Below are positions 1-11,280 of a DNA stretch of 64,000 bases, piece by piece. A program made the position numbers and the translations under genes. The notes below the pieces were generated by a model, which saw only the letters and a program-made list of their open reading frames with translations, was not told where the DNA came from and searched no databases. Source of the DNA: Labia minor (taxonomy: Eukaryota > Arthropoda > Insecta > Dermaptera > Spongiphoridae); the NCBI GenBank assembly GCA_963082975.1, contig OY720345.1, positions 79,763,034 through 79,827,033 on the forward strand, read 5' to 3'. Position 1 is the first letter of the stretch, and each line of letters opens with the position of its first letter.

Positions 1-161
1 ATTTTTTATATTAATCGTCAAGTTCGGATTGGAGGTTAAAAATAAGCAATTTACATGTAGAAAAAAATGAAAAATAATAGGAAAGATTTGTTTTATAGGA
101 TGAATGTGTTAATGTATTTTGTATGTTGTGTTTTGGAGGGCGTTTTCACCGAAAAAATTCT

Positions 162-1992
162 TTACTCGGTCTTAGAGTCATCATGACCTCCCGCTGCAAC
201 TGCTGGTGCTCCTGTTGATGGAACAGTTTGTTCAGATGACTTTTTGGCGGCATCTTCTTTTATATCTTCATCTCCACCAGCCCCAGAATCAGCTGCATCT
301 TCAGTTTTGTTATTAGCAAGGGATTTTTTGTCCTCTATTGAATCAGATGCAAGTTTATCAGTAATAGTTTTCTTCTCATTTTCCTTTTCCTAATGAAAAA
401 AATAATATTATCATTAATATAGGTATATATATTCTAATCAAATATTTTTTTTTAATTTATTTTGATAAATATTAAAATTATTATTATTATTTTTAGTTAA
501 AATTAAAAAAAATAATAAGATGAATCTCACTTCTTCTCCATTATTTTCTTCAGACTTGTCATTAGTTTCAGGTTTGACTTCTTTATTTTCTTCAGCCTTT
601 GACGGTGATGCATCGTCATTAGAATCTTCTTTCTTTTTCTTTTTGTCTTCATCTACATCCATTTTATTATCCTCGTTCTTTGCTGCTGAATCACCTCCAT
701 CCTCTTCAGCAGTATGTTCTTCTGATTCTTCATCTTCTGTTCCATGCTTTTCACCCTTTTTGGGTCGACCTCTTCTTGCTAAAATTAAAATATTTTTTAA
801 GTTTTAATAAATTTACTAATAATTTAATATTTGTATATATATATATATAATATAGATTTAATATAAATATAAATTTATGACGTTTTTTTATTTTTTTTTG
901 CAAAAAGTAACTTAAACTTACATTTACCTCCTCTAGTAGGTGTTTTTCTTTCTCTTTTTGCTGGAGGGGCAGGAGAAGGTTGAATTCCTCGTGTTGATGA
1001 ACGAGTTCGACGTCTTGTCTCAACCTCAGAATTTTCTTCTTTCTGAAAAATAAATAAACAATTAGTAAAAAATTAATTTTTGTATTTATTAAAGCTTTTG
1101 TGGTTATTTTGATAATTATTAAGAGAATTTTTATTAAAAGACCACATTATTTGTACAATTATTTTAATTTAATAAATAATTTTATACAAATAATGTGGTC
1201 TTTTAATAAAAATTCTCTTAATAAATTAATTTTTATTTAAAAATTGTTTTTCCCCTTGTTAACAATTTTTTTTAAAAAATAAACATTAATTAATGAGAAA
1301 TTTGTTTTTTTTTAATTGTCGTTCATTTAAAAATTTTAAAAATGATTTTATATATTCTATTAAACATTTATAATGTTTTATTATTATATTTATTAGTGTG
1401 TTAGTAGGATTACTGAGAACAATAATAAAGCATCATATGCAATGTTTACATACCAAAAAATTGGATTTTAATTATGAGAATTTAATATTTTTTAAAAAAT
1501 TAGGATTTAAATAGATAGAAAATAATATTATTTAATTGATTTTTAATTTATTTTAAAATAAAAAAAATTTAAAAAATATACAAATTTTAGAAAATAAGTT
1601 TCCCGCGTAAAAGTCCCGCCGTGGAGGAATCAATGGAATGGAAGGGGTCGTAGCCGCTAATACCGCCATTGAGAAAATTATACTAATGCCTAAGTACATT
1701 AATGCATATATATATACCCTAATCAGGGGTATGGATTTCATGTTCTTACATTCTTTATTACTAATTTTAATCAATTAAAATTTATACCTATAAATTAAAA
1801 GAATATAAATGATATATTTGAAAAGAACATAAATCCACTGACTAGGCATGGAACTTCTATCACGTTGTGTATGCAAGCAAACAGATTCATAAATATTTTC
1901 CATTTGAAAGAAAATTAATATAAAAATTTAACTACCTTATTTGTTTGTTCAACTGCGTTGTCCTTCTTCATTTCGGCCTTATCTCCAGACAT
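162..1992 (-). CDS. Acidic/lysine-rich AT-hook nuclear protein (four coding exons)
   Basis: Exons read on the minus strand are 1936-1992, 928-1042, 531-778 and 162-389, all joined by GT-AG introns with consistent phase, giving about 215 aa. The start is MSGDKAEMKK; the stop is TAA at 162-164. Exon 2 is basic and Arg/Ser/Pro-rich, and the exon 2/3 junction creates RRGRPKKGE, an AT-hook core (RGRP) that binds the minor groove of AT-rich DNA. The rest is low-complexity Glu/Asp/Lys/Ser, expected to be disordered, with a basic run KKKKKE. The composition suggests a chromatin-associated protein, but I do not recognise the family; a HMGA-like or other AT-hook acidic protein is possible. The gene model (splice sites, phase, start, stop) is seen directly; the nuclear role is inferred from the AT-hook and composition. 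Confidence 0.75.
1116..1224. repeat. Perfect 40-bp inverted repeat inside intron 1 of the AT-hook gene
   Basis: The arm at 1116-1155 is the exact reverse complement of 1185-1224, separated by a 29-bp AT-rich spacer that itself can partly pair. Such a perfect hairpin would fold in the pre-mRNA. It may be a fold-back MITE or the remains of one; no target duplication is obvious. Confidence 0.9.
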
Positions 1993-2901
1993 AATTTACT
2001 TTATTGTATGAAGTATAGACGCAATTGAGCTGAAAACGAAGCAGGACCCGGCTCAAGTGTTTACACAAAGATGGCAGTTAGCGTGGGTCACGTGATTCGA
2101 TAATGCAATTGCGTACTCTACGAACTAACTTTTAATTTTTAAATTTTAAATAAAAATGCGGGAAACAATTTTATTTTATTTTAAAATTATTTCAACTTAA
2201 ATGAAAAATATGCTTGAATATTATAGAAATTTAAAAATCATAAGACAATTAAATATGTTTAGTTAATTTTTAATTCAATTAATTCAACGATTAAGAAACT
2301 TAATGTTAAATTTAATTTTTTAATCATAAATGAATTAATATTTTCTAAAAATTATTTAATTATAATAAATTCATAAATTTTATTTATTCTTATCTTATTT
2401 TACAAATCACAAGGAAACTTTATATATATATATATATATATATAGAATTGTATAGAATAGATGTAGAATAGAGTAATGGGCAAACGAAGTCAGAGTCGCA
2501 TTCAGTATTTCCATATATTATAAAGACAGAACTATACAAATTAAAATTTAAATTAATACGGTTTCACACTCCACTCAAATCTTAAAATTGATTTAAAATC
2601 AGTCAATTCATTTTAAAAAACGTAGAAAGGGACGTGAGAGAGATGCTTGATCTATACTTGTGGGCCTTGTGAATATTTATCAAAAATGTTTTCAAACGTG
2701 GTAAAATCTAAAATAGCCTCTCATTGTTTTTCTAATTAAATTTAATTCTTTTAATCTTAACTTAAATAGTTTAAATTTTCTATATAGAATTTCAAAATAA
2801 TTGAATAATTTTGATAGAACATATCTTTGTTTATTATTATTATTGTTAATATATATATAAATATATAAACATTACTTTTAAATAAATTTAATTTTGTTAA
2901 A
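1993..2901. other. Intergenic region, divergent promoters
   Basis: This is the gap between the divergent AT-hook gene and the C2orf81 homolog. It is AT-rich with a TA microsatellite near 2420-2443. The segment 2035-2110 is less AT-rich and carries GTCACGTGA (2087-2095), a palindromic E-box, about 95 bp upstream of the AT-hook ATG. No coding frame is convincing here. Confidence 0.6.
2087..2095. promoter_or_regulatory. Candidate E-box (GTCACGTGA)
   Basis: A perfect 9-bp site with the CACGTG core lies 95 bp upstream of the AT-hook start codon, in the only less AT-rich patch of the gap. bHLH-ZIP factors of the USF/MITF type bind such sites. Functional use is inference from position only. Confidence 0.3.
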
Positions 2902-3723
2902 ATGTCAACCAATTTAGATAGTCCTCATATTAAAAAAATAATACCAAATGATAAGTGGCAAAGAATTATTAATGAAAATTTAGAATTATCTATTATAATA
3001 GAAATATGGGATGATATTTTAAATCGAATGGAATCGATATGTTTTGATAAATATATGGAAAAGCAGGTAAAAAATTTTGTAATACATTGTTCTTATTTAG
3101 CCTGGTGTGATATTATAAATCTCTATTTTCTAAAACGAGATTTAGGGGAAGCGGCAGATTTACAGGAGAGTCCAATATGGAAACCAGATAGTGAACCAAT
3201 ATCATCCATTGTTGATCCATGGTCAGAACAGACAATACCTATCATGGATAATATTGTGGAAAATGAAATTCCACAGGCACCATCTCTTCAAAAAATATCA
3301 GTCATTCCATCTTCGAGTACAATTATTAGTCAATTAGAGGAAGGGTCTGAAGTATTTTCATTTAAAACATATGATTCAAGTTTTTCATCTGAAAGTTTAT
3401 ACTCCATATCTGGATCCATAACTAAAACCACTTCCACAACAATGAGTTTTTATTCTGAACCTGCAACATCAAATTGGGTGATGCAACGTAAATTAGAAAT
3501 GGAGAATATCAAACGACAATTTGACTTGACTACAGAATGCATAATGAATTGGAAAAAGAAGCGATATATTCCAGGAGAAGTAGTTCCACTTCAAGTACTT
3601 TCAGCTTCAAAATTACCGGCTCGATGGGTGGATATTAAATGTACTGTAATACCAGCTCCACCTTATCAAAATACAAAGAAAAAGTTGTCCACTAGAAGAC
3701 CATTTATGATAACTTTAAAATAA
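2902..3723 (+). CDS. C2orf81 homolog, single coding exon
   Basis: An uninterrupted 273-aa frame from ATG 2902 to TAA. Residues about 70-115 hold the block RDLGEAADLQESPIWKPDSE followed by VDPWSEQTIPIM; this matches the conserved region of vertebrate C2orf81 as I recall it, where a DEGE/DPTWGEDEEP-like stretch is followed by a DxWxxxxxPV motif. The preceding segment (residues 15-70) is helical with Trp and Cys residues and aligns with the family's N-terminal domain. The C-terminal half is Ser/Thr-rich and ends in a basic KKKLSTRRP segment. The family is poorly characterised; ciliary or testis expression has been suggested for vertebrate members, so any function here is open. There is no signal peptide or membrane segment. 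Family assignment rests on motif recall, not on a search. Confidence 0.75.
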   Translation: MSTNLDSPHIKKIIPNDKWQRIINENLELSIIIEIWDDILNRMESICFDKYMEKQVKNFVIHCSYLAWCDIINLYFLKRDLGEAADLQESPIWKPDSEPISSIVDPWSEQTIPIMDNIVENEIPQAPSLQKISVIPSSSTIISQLEEGSEVFSFKTYDSSFSSESLYSISGSITKTTSTTMSFYSEPATSNWVMQRKLEMENIKRQFDLTTECIMNWKKKRYIPGEVVPLQVLSASKLPARWVDIKCTVIPAPPYQNTKKKLSTRRPFMITLK

Positions 3724-4751
3724 TTTTTCAAATGTTTAATTTAAAAAATAAATTAATAATTTTTTTTATATACATATATATATATTTTCATAGTACGTTT
3801 TTAATCATTAAAATTTCTTATTGTTATTATTTTGATTTTACATTAAATTGAGGGGAGTTTGATTTTTATTTTAAAATACAATTTTTACTTTGCCATAAGA
3901 TTCATTTTTATTCAGAAATTCTAGTTAAACACGATACATCAAATAAAAAAACGAATAAAAAATTGTATATTGGAAAAATATTATAAAGAAATATTTAAAT
4001 TAAAATGTTATTTAATAATTTTATTAAATAGGTGGAAAAATTTTGGTAATATTTGAAATTTTGAAAAAAGAGAATATGCAAGAAAGAAAGAAAGAAAAAA
4101 AAAACCGTAAATGGGTTTAGCGCATGCGTAAATGCTTTCGTATATATGATACCAGGGGTCGCTCAATTTGGTCTTTTATTCGGCCTTTCTCTGTTTCCTC
4201 GAAACTCGTTTTCGAGAGAAACAAAACTACCCGCCGTTTCAAACAAATTAAAAACAACATTAAGGGAAAATTGAGTAATATTAAATTTCATTTTCTATTT
4301 TTTTATTTTCGAATTCATCTTGGGAAATCTCTAAAGGTATAAAAAATATCCTATCAATTTTTTATGGTATATTAATGTCATGTGTCAAGATTTGGCCACG
4401 AGGAAATTAATTTTTCTTATTAATTTTTAATAAATATTCTCTGTTTTTATTATCACGATATATCTTTCATTATAAATATTTCCTTTCTTTTGTTATTATA
4501 TAATTTACAAATTTATTTAAAATAAATTATTAAATTTAATGTATTATATATTTTATAACACACTTTTTTTTTTATTCATTAATTTTTTCAAATATTTTTA
4601 CTTTTTCATAACCTATCCGGTTAGTAACAATAAATTAATATAAACCTTCACTAAAAATGTATTTTTAATATAATTATTAAAGAATCATATTTTAGTTTAT
4701 TGAATAATTTAATTTAGGTTACATTTAAATTTATTTTTAAATTTACTTAGA
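3724..4751. other. Intergenic region including ABCF2 5' leader
   Basis: AT-rich spacer. A GAAA-rich run at about 4080-4105 precedes a less AT-rich patch (4113-4265) that looks like the ABCF2 promoter and first non-coding exon. A good donor (CTAAAG followed by GTATAA) sits at 4336/4337 and a good acceptor (ATTTACTTAG) ends at 4750, one base before the ATG. A spliced 5' UTR intron at 4337-4750 is therefore likely. Confidence 0.5.
4117..4129. promoter_or_regulatory. Candidate NRF-1-type site upstream of ABCF2
   Basis: The palindromic core GCGCATGCG lies in the presumed ABCF2 promoter, about 220 bp upstream of the candidate 5' UTR splice donor. NRF-1 (EWG in insects) binds GCGCATGCGC-like sites in housekeeping promoters. 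The site is visible; its use is inferred. Confidence 0.35.
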
Positions 4752-7467
4752 ATGCCTTCCGACGCGAAAAAGAAACAACAACAAAAGAAAAAAGAGGCTG
4801 CGAAGGCTAGACAAACAGGCGGTGGGAAAAAAAATGTGACTAGTTCTAATAATCAAGAAAAAGAAAAATCACCTAGTGCTCAAAATATTTTAAATGGAGC
4901 TAATTCAGGTGAAAATGGAAGTACTACTTTAAGCGTTGAAGGTATTTATTTTTTACGATTATATTTTATAATTAATAAAAGAAATGGTTTATTTAATATA
5001 TCTTTTTCAATTTTAGAGGCTCTTTGTTTGAAATTAGAACAAGATGCCCGTTTAAATGCAGAAGCAAGAGCTTGTACTGGAATTTTAGCTGTTCATCCGA
5101 GATCTCGTGATGTAAAAATAGATAATTTGTCTATTTCATTTCATGGGCATGAACTTTTACAAGATACCATGTTGGAATTGAATTGTGGACGGCGTTATGG
5201 TTTACTTGGGTTAAATGGAAGTGGTACATATCCAATTTTACAATTTTTACAACTCGGGTTCAAAAGGTTTAAATTTATATATTTTTTTTTTAAGGTAAAT
5301 CAACTCTACTTTCTGTTTTGGGAAATCGAGAGGTCCCAATACCCGAACATATAGATATTTTTCATTTATCACGTGAAATGCCAGCATCCGATAAATCGGC
5401 ATTACAGTGTGTTATGGAAGTTGATGAAGAAAGAGTTCGGCTTGAGAAATTAGCAGAAACACTTGTTCAATGCGAGGATGATGGTATTTTTAACTTAATT
5501 ATAATTTTTTATTATTGATGAATATTCATTAATATACTATATATATTATTTATATTTATGAATCTTTTATCTTTTTTTAGAATCTCAAGAACAATTGATG
5601 GATGTTTATGAACGATTAGATGATATGTCTGCTGATACAGCTGAAATGCGGGCAGCCTGGATCCTTCATGGTTTAGGTTTTACAAAAGAAATGCAACACA
5701 AGAAAACAAAAGATTTCAGTGGAGGATGGCGTATGCGAATTGCTCTTGCCAGAGCATTATATGTTACGCCTCATCTTTTACTTTTAGATGAACCTACTAA
5801 TCATCTTGATTTAGATGCTTGTGTATGGCTTGAAGAAGAATTAAAAACGTAAATTCTTTAATTATTTGTTTAACAAAATTTCATTAGTAACAATTTTTTT
5901 ATTAAGTAAATTTTCCATTTTAGTTATAAAAGAATATTGGTAATTATTTCACATTCGCAAGATTTTCTAAATGGTGTTTGCACTAATATTGTTCATTTAG
6001 ATAAGAAACGGTTGAAATACTATACAGTAAGTTAATTTTTTTTCTCAAAATAAAAATTTGAAATTTGGACTATTAAAAATTTGATTATTTCTATAGGGAA
6101 ATTATGATGCTTTTGTTCGTACTCGATTAGAACTTATTGAAAATCAAATGAAACAATACAACTGGGAACAAGATCAAATAGCTCATATGAAGGTAAACAA
6201 TTAATTTTTTTAGAGAAATAAATTAATAAATTTTTTACATATTAACTATATTATATATTCTTCAATTAAAAATTTATATTCTTATATATAAATTATTAAT
6301 TTTTTTATATATTTTAGAATTATATTGCACGATTTGGTCATGGAAGTGCTAAACTAGCACGACAAGCTCAATCTAAAGAAAAAACATTAGCCAAAATGGT
6401 TGCCCAAGGTTTAACAGAAAAAGTAATGAATGATAAGACCGTCCATTTCTATTTCCCTTCGTGTGGAACAATTCCTCCTCCAGTAATTATGGTGCAAAAT
6501 GTTAGTTTTCGATATACTGATACAACCCCTTGGATTTACAAAAATCTAGAATTTGGGATTGATCTTGATACTCGAATTGCACTTGTTGGACCGAATGGAG
6601 CAGGAAAAAGTACTTTACTTAAATTATTATATGGAGAGGTAAATTACTTTTTCAAATATAATATTTAGACTATTTAAATTAAATTAATAAATTCCTTTTT
6701 CTTTTTATTTAGCTTATACCAACTGAAGGTATGATTAGGAAAAATTCTCATTTACGATTTGCTCGCTACCATCAACATCTTCATGAATTGCTCGATCTGG
6801 ATTTAAGTCCTCTCGAATATATGATGAGCTCTTTTCCTGAAGTAAAAGAAAAAGAGGAAATGCGAAAAATTATTGGTCGCTATGGGCTAACTGGAAGACA
6901 ACAGGTAATTTAAATAAGAATATTCTTTAATTTTTTAAGATTATTATATATTGAAGATATTTATGGAATTTAATTTAGGTTTGCCCTATAAGACAATTGA
7001 GTGATGGTCAAAGATGCCGGGTAGTTTTTGCTTATTTGGCATGGAAAGCTCCTCATTTACTACTCCTTGATGAACCTACTAATCATCTCGATATGGAAAC
7101 TATTGATGCACTTGCTGATGCTATCAACGACTTTGAAGGTGGAATGGTTCTAGTTAGCCATGATTTCAGGCTTATAAGTCAGGTACTATAACACTAAAAC
7201 AATTTTTAAAACACAATAAATATATACAAATCATAATATTTTTATTATTTGTTTGAAAATCAAAATCTAACATTTTATTAAATATAAATATCAATATATA
7301 AAATATCTTTTTTACTATTTTTTTTTTTATAATTTTAGGTTGCTAAAGAAATTTGGGTATGCGAAAATGGAACAGTAACTAAATGGCAAGGAGGTATTCA
7401 AACTTATAAAGAACATCTTAAATCCAAAATTCTAAAAGATAAAGATGTTTCTTCTAAAAAAAAATAA
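4752..7467 (+). CDS. ABCF2: ABC transporter F family member 2 (ABCF2), complete
   Basis: Coding exons: 4752-4941, 5017-5223, 5295-5483, 5581-5848, 5924-6026, 6097-6192, 6318-6638, 6713-6904, 6979-7182 and 7339-7467. Phases agree throughout and give 632 aa, close to the usual ABCF2 length. This soluble ABC protein has two nucleotide-binding domains and no membrane segments; ABCF proteins act on ribosomes or translation. Order: Lys/Gln-rich N-terminus ([11 protein letters not shown]); first Walker A (LNGSGKST, near residue 130) split by intron 2; signature DFSGGWRMR and Walker [13 protein letters not shown] (near 265); the linker ([20 protein letters not shown]); second Walker A (GPNGAGKST, near 445); second signature LSDGQRCR and Walker [13 protein letters not shown] (near 555); switch His in VSHDFRL. 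All catalytic motifs are intact. The second signature is LSDGQ rather than LSGGQ, which is normal for this family. Identification is from sequence recall and is very strong. Confidence 0.96.
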
Positions 7468-8500
7468 TAATATGTTTATAACATAAATGAATGTAACAAA
7501 TTTAAACGAAATATAAAAGTTGTACTCATTTTGACTCGACAGAGATCAAAATAATTAATGATTTCTTCAGTTTTATGAATTCTATTTATAGTTTAAATTT
7601 GTCTATTTATTTTAAAATATTTTTTTTTAATATTAATTCCGTACGTTACAATTATTCTTGTTAAATCTGTAATTTTATGATCAAATTGTTGGACATCTAT
7701 AATAAAATCAAGATTATCATTATCAGAAATATTTTGAGAATTAAATTAAATGACATAGAATAAATGCATTATAACATTCAATTATAGGAAATTAATGTTT
7801 TATAAAATTATTTCGAATCAAAATAAAATCTATATCTTAAATTATTGAAACTGTTTTATTTCATAATCTCCTAATTATAACAAGTATCACAAGCAATATT
7901 TAATTAAATTGATTTATGTAATTTGAATTTGTATTGACAGTCCGCTCCAAATTTATTTTCTCTTTTTGCTTCATTTTTAGATCTTAGCTTCTCTATTGTT
8001 TTCCTGGGCACGAATGTTGGGTATTGTTTATGATTTTAATTAGTCTAGAATCAAAAAAAAGAGTATCTCATTTACTTTGTATTAATTATTGAAATTTAAA
8101 AAAAAAATATTTTTCTTATATATATATATATATATAAAAAGGTTTAATCTTTACATTGCTAAAAATTTTGCATATCACGTTTCGTACCCTGGAGAAGCCA
8201 AATATGACTAGAATTTTCATGTCTGTCTGCCTGAGAAATTGAAATCAAAATTAACTTAAACGATAACTATACTATAATTATTATATTCCTCTATTTGAAC
8301 AACAACTATAAATTTTAACTAATCAAAAAACCCAGAAATTCATTTTTGAAAAATATAATGCTCTGTGATCTTCATTTGAAGCCTCCACTCTCTCTGTGAA
8401 CCTGTCGATGCATGCTCTAAAATTAATATAAAAATACTAATTCTACTATAAAAATACTAATTTCCACAAAGAATTATTATAATATTAGCTGCTGAGAATG
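7468..8500. other. Intergenic, no gene seen
   Basis: AT-rich sequence downstream of ABCF2, with a TA microsatellite near 8120-8140 and short homopolymer runs. No frame with recognisable protein similarity and no clear repeat boundary. Confidence 0.6.
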
Positions 8501-8508
8501 CGTTTGCC

Positions 8509-9423
8509 TAGTGATTCTCAACCTGGGCGATCGACATCTTAAAGGGGGCGATTATTTGACTATAAGCTTTTGGAGGGCGAAATCATTTTCAACTCTAAAA
8601 TAAGTTGACCTGTGGCCAGGTCCGAACCGACCGACGGTTTGAAATAAATTAATTTCCAGCTACAGAAACAATTTCAAATAATTTTCATATATCTATTAAT
8701 GTAATAAAAAACAGATATGGATACTTAAATAATAAATATAAACATTTTAAATTTTATTTTATTTATAATATATATGCAAGACCAGGCTGTGACGTCATGA
8801 ATGGTTGGATGACGTCATATAATTTTAAATCAAGAAAAAACTAATAAATATGATTTTTCTCGAGGATAAAACCAATACAAAGTGCATGATTCGTGGTGAT
8901 ATATAAAAAAATCTCCTTTGGTGTGAAAATAACCCTTTCCTTCCTATCGTCGAACGCTAATACTACCACTTCCGGTTTCCGGAATTGCACCAAAAGTTGA
9001 TCAATTCATCCCACTGATGCATTAAGTAAATATACCAAATTTCATCAAAATCGGTTGAGCCGTTCAGGCTGTACACATCTATACGGACGGACAGACGGAC
9101 GGACAGACGGACAGACATCATGCTAAAAATACTTTTTTCTGTTTAGAAAATGCATGATTCGTGGAGATATGTAAAAATCTCCACATGTGAAATTTGGTGT
9201 GAAAACAATACCTCCCTTACTATCGTCGGTCGGTAAAAAAGGTAAGATGATTTTGCGATCAGGTTCCGAAACTCGATTTTTCAAAATATCAAGTATCACC
9301 AAGGGTATCTACCTTATATTAGGGATATTCATGCAATTTTTATCTGTTAAAATTTATAGGGGGCGAATTATGAAGCTGGCCTTACGAAGTGGGCGTTTGG
9401 TCAAAAAAGGTTGAGAAACACTA
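8509..9423. mobile_element. Non-autonomous hAT element interrupted by a family-B element
   Basis: The ends are inverted repeats: TAGTGATTCTCAACCT at 8509 and, as reverse complement of the right end, TAGTGTTTCTCAACCT. They are flanked by a near-perfect 8-bp duplication (CGTTTGCC 8501-8508, CCTTTGCC 9424-9431), the length typical of hAT transposition. The interior is non-coding, and most of it is a family-B insertion (8600-9234). Confidence 0.75.
8600..9234 (-). mobile_element. Family-B Helentron-like short element, copy 1
   Basis: Reverse-orientation copy of a 620-635 bp repeat. Read on the minus strand it starts TACCGACCGACG and ends with the inverted copy CGTCGGTCGG followed by a GACCTG-GCCA-CAGGTC hairpin and AACTTAT. 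It contains a (GGACGGACA)-type microsatellite near 9077-9115. Other copies are at 27467 and 38140, and a 3' half is at 34243. It lies inside a hAT element. Confidence 0.75.
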
Positions 9424-9431
9424 CCTTTGCC

Positions 9432-10445
9432 TGAATGTAATAGGTTTTCATTTATTTTATTTCAATCAATATATTTTAATATATTATAATATATTTTATA
9501 TTATAAACCCTTATTATCTTTTTGAGTTCTTATTTATTATTAATTTAATCACTAAATTAATTATTTACTTTATTGTATATATTATAAAAGAGTATAATAT
9601 TTCTTAATCTTTTCATTTTGATATTTTATTTTTTATTCATGCTAGGGGATTCAAAAATTATTAGCCACAGCAAACCCAATCCTCCACAGTCTGTGGTTCT
9701 GAGCCATCTCCATCTAACTCTTATTCTCTCCCAATTTTCTCAAGTTCTCCTTTAATCAGTGCGTCTTTGGTCTACTAACTGATTACTTCTCAATTGACCT
9801 CCCCTCAACTAAGTTTCAAGCTAGTTTTTCTATATCTTTCTAATCACGTGTTACATCCATCTCAACTTATATATTAGTTTAGATTTGATTGAGTATTTGT
9901 ATTAAAATTTAAACAAATTCAAATTATCTCTTACTTTGCAATCAAAAAAAAATTTCTAACTTTTTTGAGAGTAAAGGTATTGTAATCCCAATTCCACTAC
10001 TACCTTTTTCACAGATCAAGTTATAATGCCCAAAAAGTGGTTTTTCTCGTTAACGTATGTGTGTGTCTGTGGCAGAAATCTTGTGAACAAAATTCAAAAG
10101 GTAAAATCGAGCATAATAAAATTTTATATTAAAACTTCTATTGAGTTACTAGCAACCTGGCAACATTTCCTTATTTTAAGTATATTTATAAATAAACAAA
10201 AATGTAAAATTGCCATATTTCTTAAAATATAAAAAAATTATTTCAAACAAATTATAAAGAATTAAATAATAGATTTTTCATCTCTTATGAAAAATTTTGT
10301 CCTAATTTAGAAAGAAACTTTTTATTAAATTAATTTGATTGTGTCATTAAATTTGTAAAAATAATATAAATAATCAATCAAGTGTAAATTAAAAAGTGAT
10401 TTTTCCAATATGAACAAGAAGTGGTGGTTTAAAGTCGTCTGGGTC
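9432..10445. other. Intergenic, no gene seen
   Basis: AT-rich sequence. The patch 9640-9850 is less AT-rich and may be an old transposon remnant, but I could not classify it. No convincing coding frame. Confidence 0.5.
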
Positions 10446-10453
10446 CTCTGGAC

Positions 10454-10735
10454 CAGCGGTTGCCGAAGTGGTGGTCCGCGAGAAAATTTCGCTGGTCCGC
10501 CGAAAAATGTGGAATATACTTACTCATCATGTTAAGTTATGTTTTAAAATGCATTAAAACATGATTCAATACATAACAATACTTGATAAGTTATAAAAAC
10601 TCAATGTTTATGTGTTCTTTGATGACAATTTTTATTTATAAATATATTTAAAACTTAAAAAATCCTATTAGTGGTCCGCGGGATTTAAATTATGAATTAA
10701 CTGGTCCGTGAGGTCAAAAAGTTTGGCGACCGCTG
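10454..10735. mobile_element. Short hAT-type MITE, 282 bp
   Basis: Inverted ends CAGCGGTTGCCGAA (left) and CAGCGGTCGCCAAA (reverse complement of right), flanked by CTCTGGAC (10446-10453) and CTCTAGAC (10736-10743), an 8-bp duplication with one mismatch. The interior repeats TGGTCCGCG/TGGTCCGTG motifs near both ends. No coding capacity. Confidence 0.85.
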
Positions 10736-10743
10736 CTCTAGAC

Positions 10744-11280
10744 GAGCAAATCAAATCACCTCAAATCTCCCCGTTACCCTTATAACCAGACGATTTCTTT
10801 TTTTTACCAGTAAATCATTTCAGCACTTATTTAAATTTCCCAGAGGGTTAAATTGGTATCGAGTCCATTTTCGAATTGTCCCACGTTGGGAAACGCCTCT
10901 AGACTCTTTTATGTTTTGAGGCCTCCTGATATTCTACCTATATACAATTATTATTTTTGATCAACCCACTATCACTACCCATTTAAAAATAAAAATAAAA
11001 TAAAATTGGTAAATTTTGTACTTTATTTTTAAATGGAGCTAAAGAGTAGACTTAATTAATTTTACACTCACAATCAGATATACAAATATTCATAAACCAT
11101 AGCAGAATATATTTGGTCAATTTATATATACAAGTTATAATTATAATTTTAGTGATTTGATTGTTGATTGGCAAAGTGTTTGTATTCATTAGAAAATGCT
11201 TTTTCTACTCTACAAAACTGTGTGATTTATTTTTTAATATAATTTTATTTTTTTCAACCTTAGAAATAGAATATCCAGGA
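10744..11280. other. Intergenic, no gene seen
   Basis: AT-rich spacer between the hAT MITE and the mariner relic. No supported feature; the true left end of the mariner element may lie in its last part. Confidence 0.5.

Noticed and set aside
520-807. Plus-strand 95-aa Ser/Phe-rich open frame
   Set aside because: It is the antisense of the AT-hook gene's Glu/Lys/Ser codons; composition is explained by the minus-strand gene.
4124-4342. 72-aa open frame upstream of ABCF2
   Set aside because: It overlaps the presumed ABCF2 promoter and 5' UTR exon and shows no conserved motif; at most an upstream ORF.
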